A stretch of 64,000 nt of DNA from Phycisphaerales bacterium UBA7812 (GCA_002480345.1 DLBY01000030.1:17120-81119), one strand, 5' to 3'; positions 53,406 to 63,157 are shown, counted from the stretch's first letter. Notes: generated by a model not told the origin, from the sequence alone. Made by a program: numbers and translations.

Positions 53406-53535
53406 ACGACGGGCTCCGATTCGCTCTCCCTGCGGTGGGCACCCAGCGATCACGCCCGTATACTCCCCGCCGCGCCGCCCGGACCGACCGGCGGGCTTCG
53501 ACCCATCACCATGTTCCCCAACGAAGGAGCAAACA

Positions 53536-53985
53536 ATGGCATCCGTCGGTATCCATTGCCTCCTCGAACTCTACGGATGCCCCGTCGAACTCCTCGACGA
53601 TCCGGGCTTCGTCACCCGGACACTCAACAACGCCGCGGACCACGCCGGCGCGACCTGGCTCGGTGAACTGCACCACCGGTTCAATCCGTGCGGCGTCACC
53701 TGCGTGGGTCTCCTCGCGGAGAGCCATGTCTCGATCCACACCTGGCCCGAGGTGGGCTATGCCGCCGTGGATGTCTTCACCTGCGGCGACGCCGCGATGC
53801 CGGAAAAGGCCTGCCGGTTTATCGCGCGAGAGTTCCGCGCCGCGCGGCACACGCTCGCCAAGATCCCCCGTGCCGCGGGGCTGACCTTCGACGAAACCGA
53901 GGGCGTGAACCCCGCCGATGCCCATATGGCCAGTTGCACCCTCGACCACGAGATTCTCGAGCCCGGCGTTGCGATCGATGCCTGA
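53536..53985 (+). CDS. speD: S-adenosylmethionine decarboxylase
   Basis: Makes decarboxylated AdoMet for polyamine synthesis. It is the small prokaryotic class: Glu62-Ser63 is the autocleavage site in AESHVSIHTWPE, giving the pyruvoyl group, and CGD (about 83) carries the conserved Cys. 149 residues is typical. AAGGAG precedes ATG 53536. The stop overlaps the start of the aminopropyltransferase by 8 bases, so the two are coupled. Confidence 0.96.
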   Translation: MASVGIHCLLELYGCPVELLDDPGFVTRTLNNAADHAGATWLGELHHRFNPCGVTCVGLLAESHVSIHTWPEVGYAAVDVFTCGDAAMPEKACRFIAREFRAARHTLAKIPRAAGLTFDETEGVNPADAHMASCTLDHEILEPGVAIDA

Positions 53986-54919
53986 AGAACGCGATACTCC
54001 AAGCACGCGCATCAGGCTCGAAGAACCGATCACCCCCTTCGACACCTGCCGTCACGAGGTCTCTCGCGTCATCCTCGATGATCGCACGCCGTATCAGCAC
54101 ATGCAGATCGTCGAGTCCCCGACGATGGGCCGGGCGTTGATCCTCGACGGTCGCTGGCAATCCTCCACTAGCGACGCGCACATCTATCACGAGCCCCTCG
54201 TTCACGCGTCTTTCCTGCATCACGCGATTGCGAACGAACGACAGGGGCCTAAATCTGTTCTCATCGCGGGCGGAGGCGATTGGCGCACCGCGCACGAAGC
54301 CCTGAAATGGGCGAGCGTCCGCCGCGTCGTTCTCGCTGAAATCGACGAGCGTGTCCTCGGGGCTTGCCGAACACACTTCCCGGAGTTCCACGCAGGGTGT
54401 GAAGACGACCCCCGTCTGGAGGTCGTCGTCGATGATGCCGCGAGCGTGCTCGAGACCGCGATGACCACCGAGCACGAACGCTTCGACATCATCATCGGCG
54501 ATCTCTCCGATCCGATCGATCACGGACCATCCGCCGAACTGTTCACGATCGAGGCCTACAAACGCGCCCGCTCGGCTCTCACACCCGGGGGCATATTCAC
54601 CACGCAAGCAGGCGGAATCTCACCAGCCGAAGTCGGGCCGCACGCCCGAACTCGCGCGAAGCTACAGAGCGTCTTCGAGCGGGCGCTCACGCTGATCGCA
54701 CCCGTCCAGATCTTCGGAACCCCGCTCGGGATCGTGATCGCCAGCGATGCCCCCCTCGATCCGAATCCCGAGATCGAACGGGCCGCTCGGATCCTCACCG
54801 AGAACCGTGTGCACGACCTCCGTTATCTGGACGCGCAGACCTTCGCGCGATCGGCCTTTGCACCGCCCTATCTACAGGACGCGATCCGATGGGCCCAAGC
54901 CGCCACCGCGGGTCGCTGA
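53978..54919 (+). CDS. speE: Aminopropyltransferase (spermidine/thermospermine synthase family)
   Basis: Uses decarboxylated AdoMet to add aminopropyl groups to a polyamine. The PABS-type core is complete: SPTMGRALILDGRWQSS, the nucleotide loop AGGGDWRT (98-104), and the catalytic Asp pair in GDLSDPIDHGP (174-184). The usual GGGDGG is changed to GGGDWR. The GDLSDP form is closer to thermospermine synthases than to E. coli SpeE. The product is therefore uncertain: spermidine or a longer polyamine. 313 residues is normal. It overlaps speD by 8 bases. Confidence 0.93.
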   Translation: MPEERDTPSTRIRLEEPITPFDTCRHEVSRVILDDRTPYQHMQIVESPTMGRALILDGRWQSSTSDAHIYHEPLVHASFLHHAIANERQGPKSVLIAGGGDWRTAHEALKWASVRRVVLAEIDERVLGACRTHFPEFHAGCEDDPRLEVVVDDAASVLETAMTTEHERFDIIIGDLSDPIDHGPSAELFTIEAYKRARSALTPGGIFTTQAGGISPAEVGPHARTRAKLQSVFERALTLIAPVQIFGTPLGIVIASDAPLDPNPEIERAARILTENRVHDLRYLDAQTFARSAFAPPYLQDAIRWAQAATAGR

Positions 54920-55037
54920 GTCACTCGGACGCGCCAGCACCCCGTCTTCACAAGTCAAACACAGCCGCGCACACGAGCGGGGCTTCATCTGAGAGACCGT
55001 CCAACCGACAGCCTCGCGTGACAGGGCGTCACTCGGC

Positions 55038-55673
55038 TCAGCGGTACCGCCTCACCACCGCCTTGACGATCCCCTGCACCTGGCAGAACTTGACGCGAAT
55101 CGGCTCGAAATCCGGGTTCGCGGGCTGCAGGCGGATGTGATCCTCTTCCTTGTAGAAGGTCTTGAGCGTCGTGCTCCCATCCTCGAGCAGCGCAACCACG
55201 CGGTCACCGTTCCGCGCAACCTGGGCCCGCTCGAGCAGGATGTAATCCCCGTCGAGAATGCCCTCGTCGCGCATGCTGTCGCCGTCCACGCACAGGGCGA
55301 AACTCGACTCGCCCGACTCGTCCCCCGTCGCGAGCACCTCGGAGAGATCGAGTTCCTCGTCATTCGCGACCTTCTCGATCGGATAGCCCGCCGCGATCTT
55401 GCCCACGAGCGGAAGCCGCAGCGGCCGGTCCTCATCCGGGACCGCGATCCCTTCAGCGATCGACAAAGAGCGAGCCTTGTTCCGCTCGCGGACGAGGGCG
55501 CCCTTTTTGATGAGCGCCTCGACGTGCTCGAACACCGTGACCTTGCTGACGCCGATCTCGTCGGCCAACTCCTGCATCGTCGGCGAATAGCCACGACGCA
55601 CGCGAGAGTCGCGGATCAGCTTGAGAATCCTGAGCTGCTTCGGAGTGAGATTCATGGATTTGTTGGGTGTCAT
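55038..55673 (-). CDS. lexA: LexA repressor
   Basis: The SOS repressor. A winged-helix N-terminal domain covers about 7-70 (RRGYSPTMQELADEIGVSKVTVFEHVEALIKKG, in parts). The peptidase follows with cleavage site Ala95-Gly96 (IAAGYP), catalytic Ser133 (GDSM) and Lys171 (TLKTFYKE). 211 residues is typical. AGAGGAA lies 7 bases before ATG 55673, which supports that start. The operator type in this lineage is not evident; no strong palindrome was seen just upstream. Confidence 0.97.
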   Translation of the reverse strand: MTPNKSMNLTPKQLRILKLIRDSRVRRGYSPTMQELADEIGVSKVTVFEHVEALIKKGALVRERNKARSLSIAEGIAVPDEDRPLRLPLVGKIAAGYPIEKVANDEELDLSEVLATGDESGESSFALCVDGDSMRDEGILDGDYILLERAQVARNGDRVVALLEDGSTTLKTFYKEEDHIRLQPANPDFEPIRVKFCQVQGIVKAVVRRYR

Positions 55674-56561
55674 GGCTCGATTCCTCTGTCCTGTGCTGGG
55701 TCGACGGGGCCGAACCGATCAACGGCAGTGCCCCCGCGAGTCTCTCTACCGGCCGCAACGAGCGGTCCATCCGGCGCCCCGTTACCCCGTCCATTCCCTC
55801 TTCCGCACGCAGTCTCAGCCGCGCTCGATTCAGTTGGTCCCGCTGCGACGCGAAGAGCCGCTCGGCAAGCACGATCAGTCCGAGTTCATGAGACGCCGCA
55901 TTGTGGTCGCCCATGCTCTCCGACGCACCGGTCCCGGGCCGCGGTCGCGCATCGCCGGGTTCTTCAGGCGATTCCCTCCTCGCACGATCGCTCGAAAGAG
56001 ACGAGTTCTCCACCCGGAACGCGCCCGAACGATCCCCAAGCGACAGCCACGAACGGCGGAACGCCCCGCCGGGGCCGAGCGCGACCACGCATGCACCACC
56101 GCCGGACGCCGCTGACGAGAGGCCGTGCGACGCGTGCACGCCGGCTGGTCCGCTAAATCGACTCTTCATTCCGAGCAGGCCCATGGAGTCCTTTCCATCT
56201 GCTCACCATCTCGCCTCGCTAGGTGGCAGCCCCTCTCCCGGGTTGCCCAATCCTCGAAGCAAGCTTCGAACCACTGTCAGCCTGCGAACACTTCCGACGC
56301 CTCCGCGCCCGCGTCGTGCCAACCATCTCCCAAATCGCGTCCGCTGACGAGGGACCCTCCGGGAGGGAGCGCCACGCATGGAAGAGCGACGCCCCCTTCA
56401 TGTTCTATCACATCATTCGATCAGAAGCCCTCACAAAGTTCAACTTTTCGCAAAAATTGTTCGGAACTCGATCGGTTGTTATCAGCATCTCGTCAAGGAG
56501 ACGCCACGGATCTGACGCGAAACAGGCCTGTTCAACCTCAGGAACGAGGCAACGCACCGGC
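55674..56561. other. Long noncoding region between lexA and dprA
   Basis: 888 bases with no convincing gene. An open minus-strand frame from 56184 runs on into the lexA region in another frame, without a ribosome site or domain. Around 56395-56515 the sequence is strikingly AT-rich, unlike its surroundings, and holds the inverted repeat CAACTTTTCGCAAAAATTG (one mismatch). This could be a promoter or binding region for lexA. A short RNA is possible but not shown. Confidence 0.5.
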
Positions 56562-57839
56562 TCAGCCTCCGCGCATCGTGAACAACGACCCACACCGCTC
56601 GATCTGCCCCCGTAACTCCAGCATGGTCAACGCCGTGCGGAGCCGCGGCGCCGGACAGCCAACCACGCCGAGCAGTGAATCAAACGAAAGGCCCGGCGCG
56701 GATCCAACACACGCGGCAAGAGCCGACATCACCTCCGATTCATCCCCGTTCTCAGCAGGTGCCCCGCCCTCCCCAAACAACGCTTTACCCGCCTGTCGCT
56801 GCACGCCGTTCTGTGACTCGGGGCCACCCGCGCCCGAAGCCTGATCTTCAGTGCGCCCCGGGTCTGCGTACCGAACCGCGTGCAAGCCATCGTGCGCAAA
56901 TCGAGCGGGTGCCTCGAGCTGCGCCAGCACATCGCCGGGCTCGCTCACCAGGGCCCCACCCCCACGCTTCAGAAGGTCCAGAGACCCGGCGCTCGCCGCC
57001 GAATCGACCCGCCCCGGAACCACCATCACCTCCCGCCCGTGCTCCTCCGCAGCGACAGCCGCCGTGATCAACGCCCCGCTCTTTCGTCCCGCCTCGATCA
57101 CGACCACGCCCAGGCTGAGCCCGCTGATGATCCGATTCCGCGCCGGAAAATGTTCGCCCCGGGGCTCCGTCAGCATCGGCAACTCGCTCACAATCGCCCC
57201 GGCGTCCTCCGCGATGATCCGATCGAACAAGGCCCCGTTCTCGGGCGGATACACCCGACCCAGCCCGCACCCCTGCACCACGACCGTCCGCCCACCGCTC
57301 CGCAGACAGCCCCGGTGCGCCGCGGTGTCGATGCCACGCGCCCCGCCCGAAACGATCGTCAGACCACTCCGCCCCAGCACCCCCCCGAACCGCTCGGCTT
57401 GCTCGATCCCGTACTGCGAACACCGCCGTGACCCGACGATCGCGACCGGGTACGCGTCCCGCGAGGGCTCCTGTTCGATCCCTCCAAATGAACCACGGAT
57501 GAACAACAGCCGCGGCGCATCGGGCAAGTCGGCGAGCAACATCGGATACCCCGGATCCCCGATCGCGACAGCGCGCACCCCCGCACGCGCCATGCGCTCA
57601 CATTCCGCGTCTACCGCATCGCCAACTGTCGGGATACCCGCCCGCGCCTTCTCGCTCGTCACCCGCCCGATGCCGGGCACCGCGCACCACGCCGCGTGCG
57701 ACGCCCCGAGGACCCGATCCGCCGAACCACCGAACGCGTCGAGCAATCGGCTCGCACGCACGGATCCGAGCCCGGGCAGCATCACCAGGGACAGCAACGC
57801 GCGCGCTCGCGGGGTCAGCGGATCAACGATCGCGGTCAT
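56562..57839 (-). CDS. dprA: DNA-processing protein DprA
   Basis: Loads RecA on incoming single-stranded DNA during transformation. The N-terminal HhH-like region (about 1-70, LPGLGSVRASRLLDAFGG) precedes the Rossmann-like core with VAIVGSRRCSQYG, GLTIVSGGARGIDTAAHRG, HFPARNRIISGLS and VVVIEAGRKSGALITA, all DprA/Smf signatures. The C-terminal winged helix (about 365-425) follows a disordered linker. 425 residues is at the long end. ATG 57839 is used. Confidence 0.96.
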   Translation of the reverse strand: MTAIVDPLTPRARALLSLVMLPGLGSVRASRLLDAFGGSADRVLGASHAAWCAVPGIGRVTSEKARAGIPTVGDAVDAECERMARAGVRAVAIGDPGYPMLLADLPDAPRLLFIRGSFGGIEQEPSRDAYPVAIVGSRRCSQYGIEQAERFGGVLGRSGLTIVSGGARGIDTAAHRGCLRSGGRTVVVQGCGLGRVYPPENGALFDRIIAEDAGAIVSELPMLTEPRGEHFPARNRIISGLSLGVVVIEAGRKSGALITAAVAAEEHGREVMVVPGRVDSAASAGSLDLLKRGGGALVSEPGDVLAQLEAPARFAHDGLHAVRYADPGRTEDQASGAGGPESQNGVQRQAGKALFGEGGAPAENGDESEVMSALAACVGSAPGLSFDSLLGVVGCPAPRLRTALTMLELRGQIERCGSLFTMRGG

Positions 57840-57897
57840 GCCCCGAGTCTACAAACAAATCCCTGCTAGGCAAACACCACCGCGACGCGATCGCCCC

Positions 57898-58302
57898 TCA
57901 ACGAACGCGTCGGTAGGCCGGGTCCTCGGTCTCCGAGTAGTCAACGACCCGGGCGACGATACCCAGCCGCTCCTGCTCATCCACGCGCGTAACCGCCCGC
58001 TGGGTAACGATCTGCTGGGGGTAGACCGCCGCCGGATTCGGGCGCCGCAGCGTGACGAAGACATCCGTCTGGTCCGCCGACTCGCGGGTCGCGTCGATCT
58101 CCAACGCCCAGCCGGGCGAGGGCAGCTCCGCAACCACCATGTGGAAGCCGTTCTCGGTATCGCTGCCGATCGGAGGCCCGCGGTAGGCCTCCGGCGCGAC
58201 CTTGATCCCCGATGAACAACCGGAGATCGCACCAATGCCCGCCGCCGCAACAATCGCGCCGCACCACCATCGCCGATTCGACCCCATGAATGCGCAAGTC
58301 AT
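57898..58302 (-). CDS. Small lipoprotein
   Basis: A 134-residue protein with a lipobox near residue 29 (ISGCSSG), following a hydrophobic stretch with two Trp. The mature part is about 105 residues with no recognised domain; the pattern PSPGWALEIDATRES…VFVTLRRPNP suggests a small beta-rich periplasmic fold. ATG 58302 or ATG 58287 could be used; ribosome sites are weak. The next minus-strand gene ends 28 bases upstream. Function is unknown. Confidence 0.75.
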   Translation of the reverse strand: MTCAFMGSNRRWWCGAIVAAAGIGAISGCSSGIKVAPEAYRGPPIGSDTENGFHMVVAELPSPGWALEIDATRESADQTDVFVTLRRPNPAAVYPQQIVTQRAVTRVDEQERLGIVARVVDYSETEDPAYRRVR

Positions 58303-58330
58303 CGGGGAGAGCCTACCGACCGTGCGTCGA

Positions 58331-58729
58331 TCACGCCATCAGATCGATCATCCGTCCCAGGCCGTCGATCGCCCGCGTCGTTGCCGGCGGGTCGGGTGCA
58401 GCGTCGCCCCCACGCGCACAGACCGCTTGGGGCTCAACAGGCGGCACATCGCCGATCCGCGCAAGCGTCGGATCCCGCCCCGGTTCCGCCGATCCCTGCG
58501 CACCGGGCACGCAGGCTCGCTCCCCCGCCGCACCGGTCAGTTTTGGGAGATCGAAACCCCGATCCCGGACATTCTGTAGCCGCAGATACTCCGGAAACCG
58601 ACGCGGCTGCAGAAAGACGGACTCCACCCGCCGCCATGGCGAGCCAAAGAGCCCGATGGGTTGGATGCCTGTCTCCGACACGATGAGCGTCGGTGCACCA
58701 CGCATGCCAGCGAGCGCGAAGTCAATCAA
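58331..58729 (-). CDS. Hypothetical protein
   Basis: The 132-residue frame starts MIDFALAGMRGAPTLIV and has a plausible alpha/beta core to about residue 65, then a low-complexity Ala/Pro-rich tail. No family recognised. It is divergent from queA with 126 bases between, and sits before the lipoprotein on the same strand. Without a clear ribosome site this may be a chance frame; nothing else occupies the stretch. Confidence 0.4.
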   Translation of the reverse strand: MIDFALAGMRGAPTLIVSETGIQPIGLFGSPWRRVESVFLQPRRFPEYLRLQNVRDRGFDLPKLTGAAGERACVPGAQGSAEPGRDPTLARIGDVPPVEPQAVCARGGDAAPDPPATTRAIDGLGRMIDLMA

Positions 58730-58855
58730 GCCCGATAATTTCTGGGCTCTCTACCGGAGAGACGGGTCGATTCCAAAGAAGACGCCGACACGCGACATCA
58801 CGCATCGCCGGATGTTGTGGGAAGTGAACACGCCCACGATGCGTAGAGTCCCCGC

Positions 58856-59986
58856 GTGCGTGTTGACGACCTCGATTTTCACCTCCCTTCCGAGCTGATC
58901 GCGGCCACCGCGGTGGAGCCCCGCGATCGCGCCCGCCTCTTGGTTGTCAGCCGGAGCGATCCGTCGCGCCTCGAGCACCGGATCGTGCGCGACCTGCCCG
59001 CTTTGCTCGACCCAGGTGATCTGCTGGTCACGAACGATTCGCGGGTCGTGCCCGCTCGATTCCTCGCGATCAACACCGACACCGGGGGCAAGGCCGAGGG
59101 CCTCTGGCTCCGCGATGACGGACGCGATCCGGAGGGCCGGTTGGTCTGGAGTGCGCTGGTCAAGGCCAGACGGCACCGCGCCGGGCGCGTGCTGACGGTC
59201 CTCGATCGCGAACACCGGCCCTCAACGATCCGGCTGAAATTCCTCGGGCGCGACGAGACCGAGACCGGTGCATGGCGCCTCGCCGCCTGGGACGAATCGG
59301 ACCCGGATGCTTCGACCCCGGGCATCCTCGACCGGGTGGGCCTCGCCCCACTCCCGCCCTACATCCGCCACGCGAGGCGCGACGCGGGGATGGACCAGGA
59401 CCGCGATGACGACCGCGACCGGTACCAGACCGTCTACGCGACCGACGACGACGCACACCGCGCGCCGGGTGCGTCGGGCTCCGTCGCCGCCCCCACCGCC
59501 GGCCTGCACTTCACCCCCGACCTTCTCGAACGACTCGAGGGCTGCGGCGTCGCGCGCACAAGCGTGACCCTCCATGTCGGGACGGGAACCTTCAAGACCG
59601 TCGAAGCGGACGATCTCGACGATCACCCGATGCACGCGGAATGGTGCGCCATCCCCGACGCGGCGCGCGCCAGCATGCACGATGCGACGCGGGTCATCGC
59701 GGTCGGCACCACCGCCGCGCGCACGCTGGAGGCCTTCGCCGCGCTGCCACCAGGCGAGCCCGCTCCGGAGTGGCTCGAAACCGACCTTCTCATCCAGCCC
59801 GGGCACACCTGGCGCGCAATGCAAGGCCTGATGACGAACTTCCACCTGCCCCGCTCAACGCTGCTGGCGCTCGTCGCCGCTCTCTTCCCGGAGGGCATCG
59901 AACGCGTCCGCGCGATCTACGCCGAGGCGATCCGCGAGCGATACCGGTTCTTCAGCTTCGGAGACGCGATGCTGATCCTCCCCTGA
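58856..59986 (+). CDS. queA: tRNA preQ1 ribosyltransferase-isomerase
   Basis: Adds and rearranges a ribosyl group from AdoMet to make epoxyqueuosine in tRNA. Landmarks in order are DFHLPSELIA, RLLVV, DLLVTNDSRVVPARF, then after an insertion APTAGLHFTPDLLERL, TLHVGTGTFKTVE, HAEWCAIPDAA and the C-terminal NFHLPRSTLLALVAAL. 376 residues is slightly long because of a charged Asp-rich insertion near 180-195 (RDAGMDQDRDDDRDRYQT). GTG 58856 starts the frame. Confidence 0.96.
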   Translation: MRVDDLDFHLPSELIAATAVEPRDRARLLVVSRSDPSRLEHRIVRDLPALLDPGDLLVTNDSRVVPARFLAINTDTGGKAEGLWLRDDGRDPEGRLVWSALVKARRHRAGRVLTVLDREHRPSTIRLKFLGRDETETGAWRLAAWDESDPDASTPGILDRVGLAPLPPYIRHARRDAGMDQDRDDDRDRYQTVYATDDDAHRAPGASGSVAAPTAGLHFTPDLLERLEGCGVARTSVTLHVGTGTFKTVEADDLDDHPMHAEWCAIPDAARASMHDATRVIAVGTTAARTLEAFAALPPGEPAPEWLETDLLIQPGHTWRAMQGLMTNFHLPRSTLLALVAALFPEGIERVRAIYAEAIRERYRFFSFGDAMLILP

Positions 59987-60065
59987 TGCGGATTCCCGTG
60001 GATTCTGCGCCGCGGAGCGGTCCCGCGCCGATAGATTCGGAGTTGCCGCCCGGGGTGCCGAACAC

Positions 60066-61640
60066 ATGCGTCTGACCGATCTCATCGTTGCCCTCCCGAT
60101 CACGATCGCCCGGGGCGCCGCGGAAGGCGTCCGGATCACCGATCTGACCGAGGACAGCCGGACCGTGCTGCCCGGTTCGCTTTTCGTGGCGCGCCCAGGC
60201 CTCCGTTCCGACGGCACCGCGTTCGTGCCCGACGCGATCGAGGCGGGCGCCGTCGCGGTGCTTCTCCAGGCAACCACACCGGTCGACCGCGTCCCCGACG
60301 GGCCCGTGCTGCTGGTGTGCGACGATGTGCGCACCGTGACCGCCCATCTCGCCGAACGCATGCACGGGAGCCCGAGCAAGCGCCTCCTTCTCACCGGCGT
60401 GACCGGCACCAACGGGAAATCGACCGTCGCCCACCTCGTGCACGGGCTGCTCAACCGCTGCGGGATCCGCTGCGGGCTCATCGGAACGGTGGGCGTCGAC
60501 GACGGAAACGGGTTCGCACCCGCCTCGATGACCACGCCCCCCGCGATCGAGATCAGCCGCACGCTCGCGACGATGGTCGATGCGGGGTGCGATGCCGCGG
60601 TGATGGAGGTCTCGAGCCATGCGCTCGACCAACGCCGGGCGGACGGGCTCGCTTTCGATTGCGCGGTCTTCACGAACATCACGGGCGATCACCAGGACTA
60701 CCACCCCACCTTCGAGCACTATCTCGCGTCCAAGCAGCGCCTGCTTGGCCTGCTCAACGACGAGGCCCCCGGGGTGCTGAACGCGGACGACCCACGCGTC
60801 GCGTCCAGCGCCCCGCGCATCCGGAGCGGGCGGGCGGTGCTCTGCTCGAACGCGAGCGATGACAGCACCCGAGGGCGCACGGATTGGACCGTGGAACGCG
60901 GCGTCCCCTCCATCGAGGGTGAGTCTCTCAGGATCAGGCACGCTTCGGGGTACGAGATCGTGGGAACGATCCCGCTGATCGGCGCGTTCAACGCGATGAA
61001 CGCCTGCCAGGCGATCGCCGCCGCGTGGACGATTCTCGACCGCGCGGGCGTTGACGAACGCGATCGCGCACACAGGCTGTCGGACGCCCTTTCGCTCGCG
61101 ACCGCGCCCAAGGGCCGGCTCGAACCGGTTCATGCGCCGGGCGATGACCTCGCGGTGTTCGTGGACTACGCCCACACCGACGATGCGCTGGACCGGGTGC
61201 TCGCGACGCTCCGCGCGGTGACGGACGCCGAACTGACCGCGGTCTTCGGCGCGGGGGGCGACCGCGACCGCGCGAAGCGCCCGCGGATGGGCGCCGCCGC
61301 GGCGCGCCACGCGGATCGCATCGTGTTGACCAGCGACAACCCCCGCTCCGAGCCGCCCTCCGGGATCGTGGGCGAGATCATGGGCGGCATCCCCGCGGAC
61401 GCCCGCGCGCGCACAGCGGTCCACATCGAACGGGCGCGTGCGATCCGTGAGGCGATCCTGACCGCCGCCCCGGGCGGTGCCGTCATCATCGCGGGCAAGG
61501 GGCACGAGACCGACCAGGTCTCCGCCGACGACGCGGGCCGCCCGGTGGTCGTTCGCTTCGTGGATCAAGAGGTCGCGCGGGCGGCGCTCGCGGCGAGACG
61601 CGACGCATGGCGAGTCCACGCGGCGGAGGGATCGGGATGA
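60066..61640 (+). CDS. murE: UDP-N-acetylmuramyl-tripeptide synthetase (meso-DAP type)
   Basis: Adds the third amino acid in peptidoglycan stem-peptide synthesis in the cytoplasm. The ATP-grasp-like Mur motif GVTGTNGKST is at 111-120, MEVSSHALDQRRADGL and FTNITGDHQDYH follow, then NAMNACQAIAAAW. DNPRSE (about 424-429) is the family signature for meso-diaminopimelate. 524 residues is normal. It is first of a murE-murF-mraY set; the murF start ATGA overlaps its stop. Confidence 0.97.
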   Translation: MRLTDLIVALPITIARGAAEGVRITDLTEDSRTVLPGSLFVARPGLRSDGTAFVPDAIEAGAVAVLLQATTPVDRVPDGPVLLVCDDVRTVTAHLAERMHGSPSKRLLLTGVTGTNGKSTVAHLVHGLLNRCGIRCGLIGTVGVDDGNGFAPASMTTPPAIEISRTLATMVDAGCDAAVMEVSSHALDQRRADGLAFDCAVFTNITGDHQDYHPTFEHYLASKQRLLGLLNDEAPGVLNADDPRVASSAPRIRSGRAVLCSNASDDSTRGRTDWTVERGVPSIEGESLRIRHASGYEIVGTIPLIGAFNAMNACQAIAAAWTILDRAGVDERDRAHRLSDALSLATAPKGRLEPVHAPGDDLAVFVDYAHTDDALDRVLATLRAVTDAELTAVFGAGGDRDRAKRPRMGAAAARHADRIVLTSDNPRSEPPSGIVGEIMGGIPADARARTAVHIERARAIREAILTAAPGGAVIIAGKGHETDQVSADDAGRPVVVRFVDQEVARAALAARRDAWRVHAAEGSG

Positions 61641-63100
61641 ACGGAATCGTGCGCGCAGCGGCGGACGGCACCGCGATGCTCGACCCCGCGGCCCTCGCTG
61701 CAGTGGCACGCGGCGAGTGGATCGTCCCCGCTCCGTCCGCGCACATGCTCGGCGCGGCGATCGACTCCCGGCGGATCAAGACGGGCAACCTGTTCTTCGC
61801 GCTCCGGGGTGAGCGCACGGATGGGCACCGCTTTCTGGAAGCCGCGCGTGATGCGGGCGCTGCCGCGGCGATCGTCGAGGACGCGACCGATCTGCCGCGT
61901 GGTCTGGGCGTCCTGCGCGTGCCGAGCGTGCGCGAGGCACTGCGGTCTCTCGCGATCGCGTACAGGCGAGACCTCGACGACCTCCAGATCATCGGGGTCA
62001 CCGGATCCAACGGGAAGACCACCGTGGTGCGACTGATCCACGCGGCCTTGTCCGGCGCTGGCTTTCGGGGAACGCACGCGCAGAAGAGCGAGAACAACGA
62101 CCTCGGCGTGCCGCTGACGATTCTGAACGCTTCTCCGACCGACGATTACCTCGTCTGCGAGATCGGCACCAACGCGCCTGGGGAGATCGCGGACCTCGCA
62201 TCGCTCTCGCGCCCCAACATCGGGGTCATCACCTCGATCGGGCGCGCGCACATCGAGCGTCTGGGCTCCGTTGCGGGCATCGCCGCGGAGAAGGCCCAAC
62301 TCGTCCGAGCGGTCCCGGCGCACGGCGTCTCGATCGTCACCGCTGACTCGCCTGAACTCGATCACGAGCTTTCCGAAACGGGGGGAGGCGCGATCCCCAG
62401 CGCGGTCGTTCGGGTCGGTGTCTCGCCGCGTGCCGACCGGACCATCGACGCGATCGAGCCCGAATCGGGCGGCACACGGTTCCGGATCGGAGACCACCGC
62501 CCCTTCGTCCCCCTCCCGGGGACACACAACGCGATCAACGCGGGGCTCGCGCTGGTCGTCGCGGAGGCGTGCGGCGCGGATCCTGCACGAGCGGCGGCGG
62601 GGCTCGCGGGCGTCGTTCCGCCCTCGATGCGGCTCGAGCGTTCGGTCGTCGGGATCGGGGGTGGTTTGCTGACGCTGATCAACGATGCATACAACGCGAA
62701 CCCTGAGTCGGCTCGGGCAGCGCTCGCGATGCTCGGCGCGGGCGAACTCGACCCCGCGGGGGGGGCGGGCGGCCAACCCCGGCGTGTCGCGATCCTGGGT
62801 GACATGCTCGAGATGGGCGAGCACACCGATGCGGTCCACCGCGAGGTGCTCGGATATGCTGCGGGACTCGACGGGGTCGATCTCGTCATGTGTATCGGTC
62901 CCGCGTTTGCGGCCGCGGCGAGGGGAACCGGCATCCGTGCCCTGCACTCCGACGACTGGACACCCGACGCGATCGAATCCTTACGCGACGGGGATGTGGT
63001 TCTGCTGAAGGGTTCCCGTGGGATGCGGCTCGAACGGCTGGTCGAGGCCCTCGGGGACGAACAACGCCGCGGCGCGGGATCGGCGGGCAAGGTAGGCTAA
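61637..63100 (+). CDS. murF: UDP-N-acetylmuramoyl-tripeptide–D-alanyl-D-alanine ligase
   Basis: Adds D-Ala-D-Ala to the UDP-MurNAc tripeptide, the last cytoplasmic step before MraY. The N-terminal domain shows DSRRIKTGNLFFAL. The ATP-binding GVTGSNGKTTV lies at about 120-130, KSENNDLGVPLTIL and EIGTNAPGEI follow, and YNANPESARAAL sits in the C-terminal domain. 487 residues is typical. ATG 61637 overlaps the murE stop (ATGA); the open frame from 61607 is not needed. Confidence 0.97.
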   Translation: MNGIVRAAADGTAMLDPAALAAVARGEWIVPAPSAHMLGAAIDSRRIKTGNLFFALRGERTDGHRFLEAARDAGAAAAIVEDATDLPRGLGVLRVPSVREALRSLAIAYRRDLDDLQIIGVTGSNGKTTVVRLIHAALSGAGFRGTHAQKSENNDLGVPLTILNASPTDDYLVCEIGTNAPGEIADLASLSRPNIGVITSIGRAHIERLGSVAGIAAEKAQLVRAVPAHGVSIVTADSPELDHELSETGGGAIPSAVVRVGVSPRADRTIDAIEPESGGTRFRIGDHRPFVPLPGTHNAINAGLALVVAEACGADPARAAAGLAGVVPPSMRLERSVVGIGGGLLTLINDAYNANPESARAALAMLGAGELDPAGGAGGQPRRVAILGDMLEMGEHTDAVHREVLGYAAGLDGVDLVMCIGPAFAAAARGTGIRALHSDDWTPDAIESLRDGDVVLLKGSRGMRLERLVEALGDEQRRGAGSAGKVG

Positions 63101-63157
63101 CGCGACGGCACCCCCACGGACGGGCGGTCGCCCGACGATCAGGCACAGGACGCACGG

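Noticed and set aside
55453..56184. A minus-strand open frame upstream of and overlapping lexA in another frame
   Set aside because: The second half is a shadow of lexA; the first half has no ribosome site or domain. Kept only as a note in the intergenic entry.
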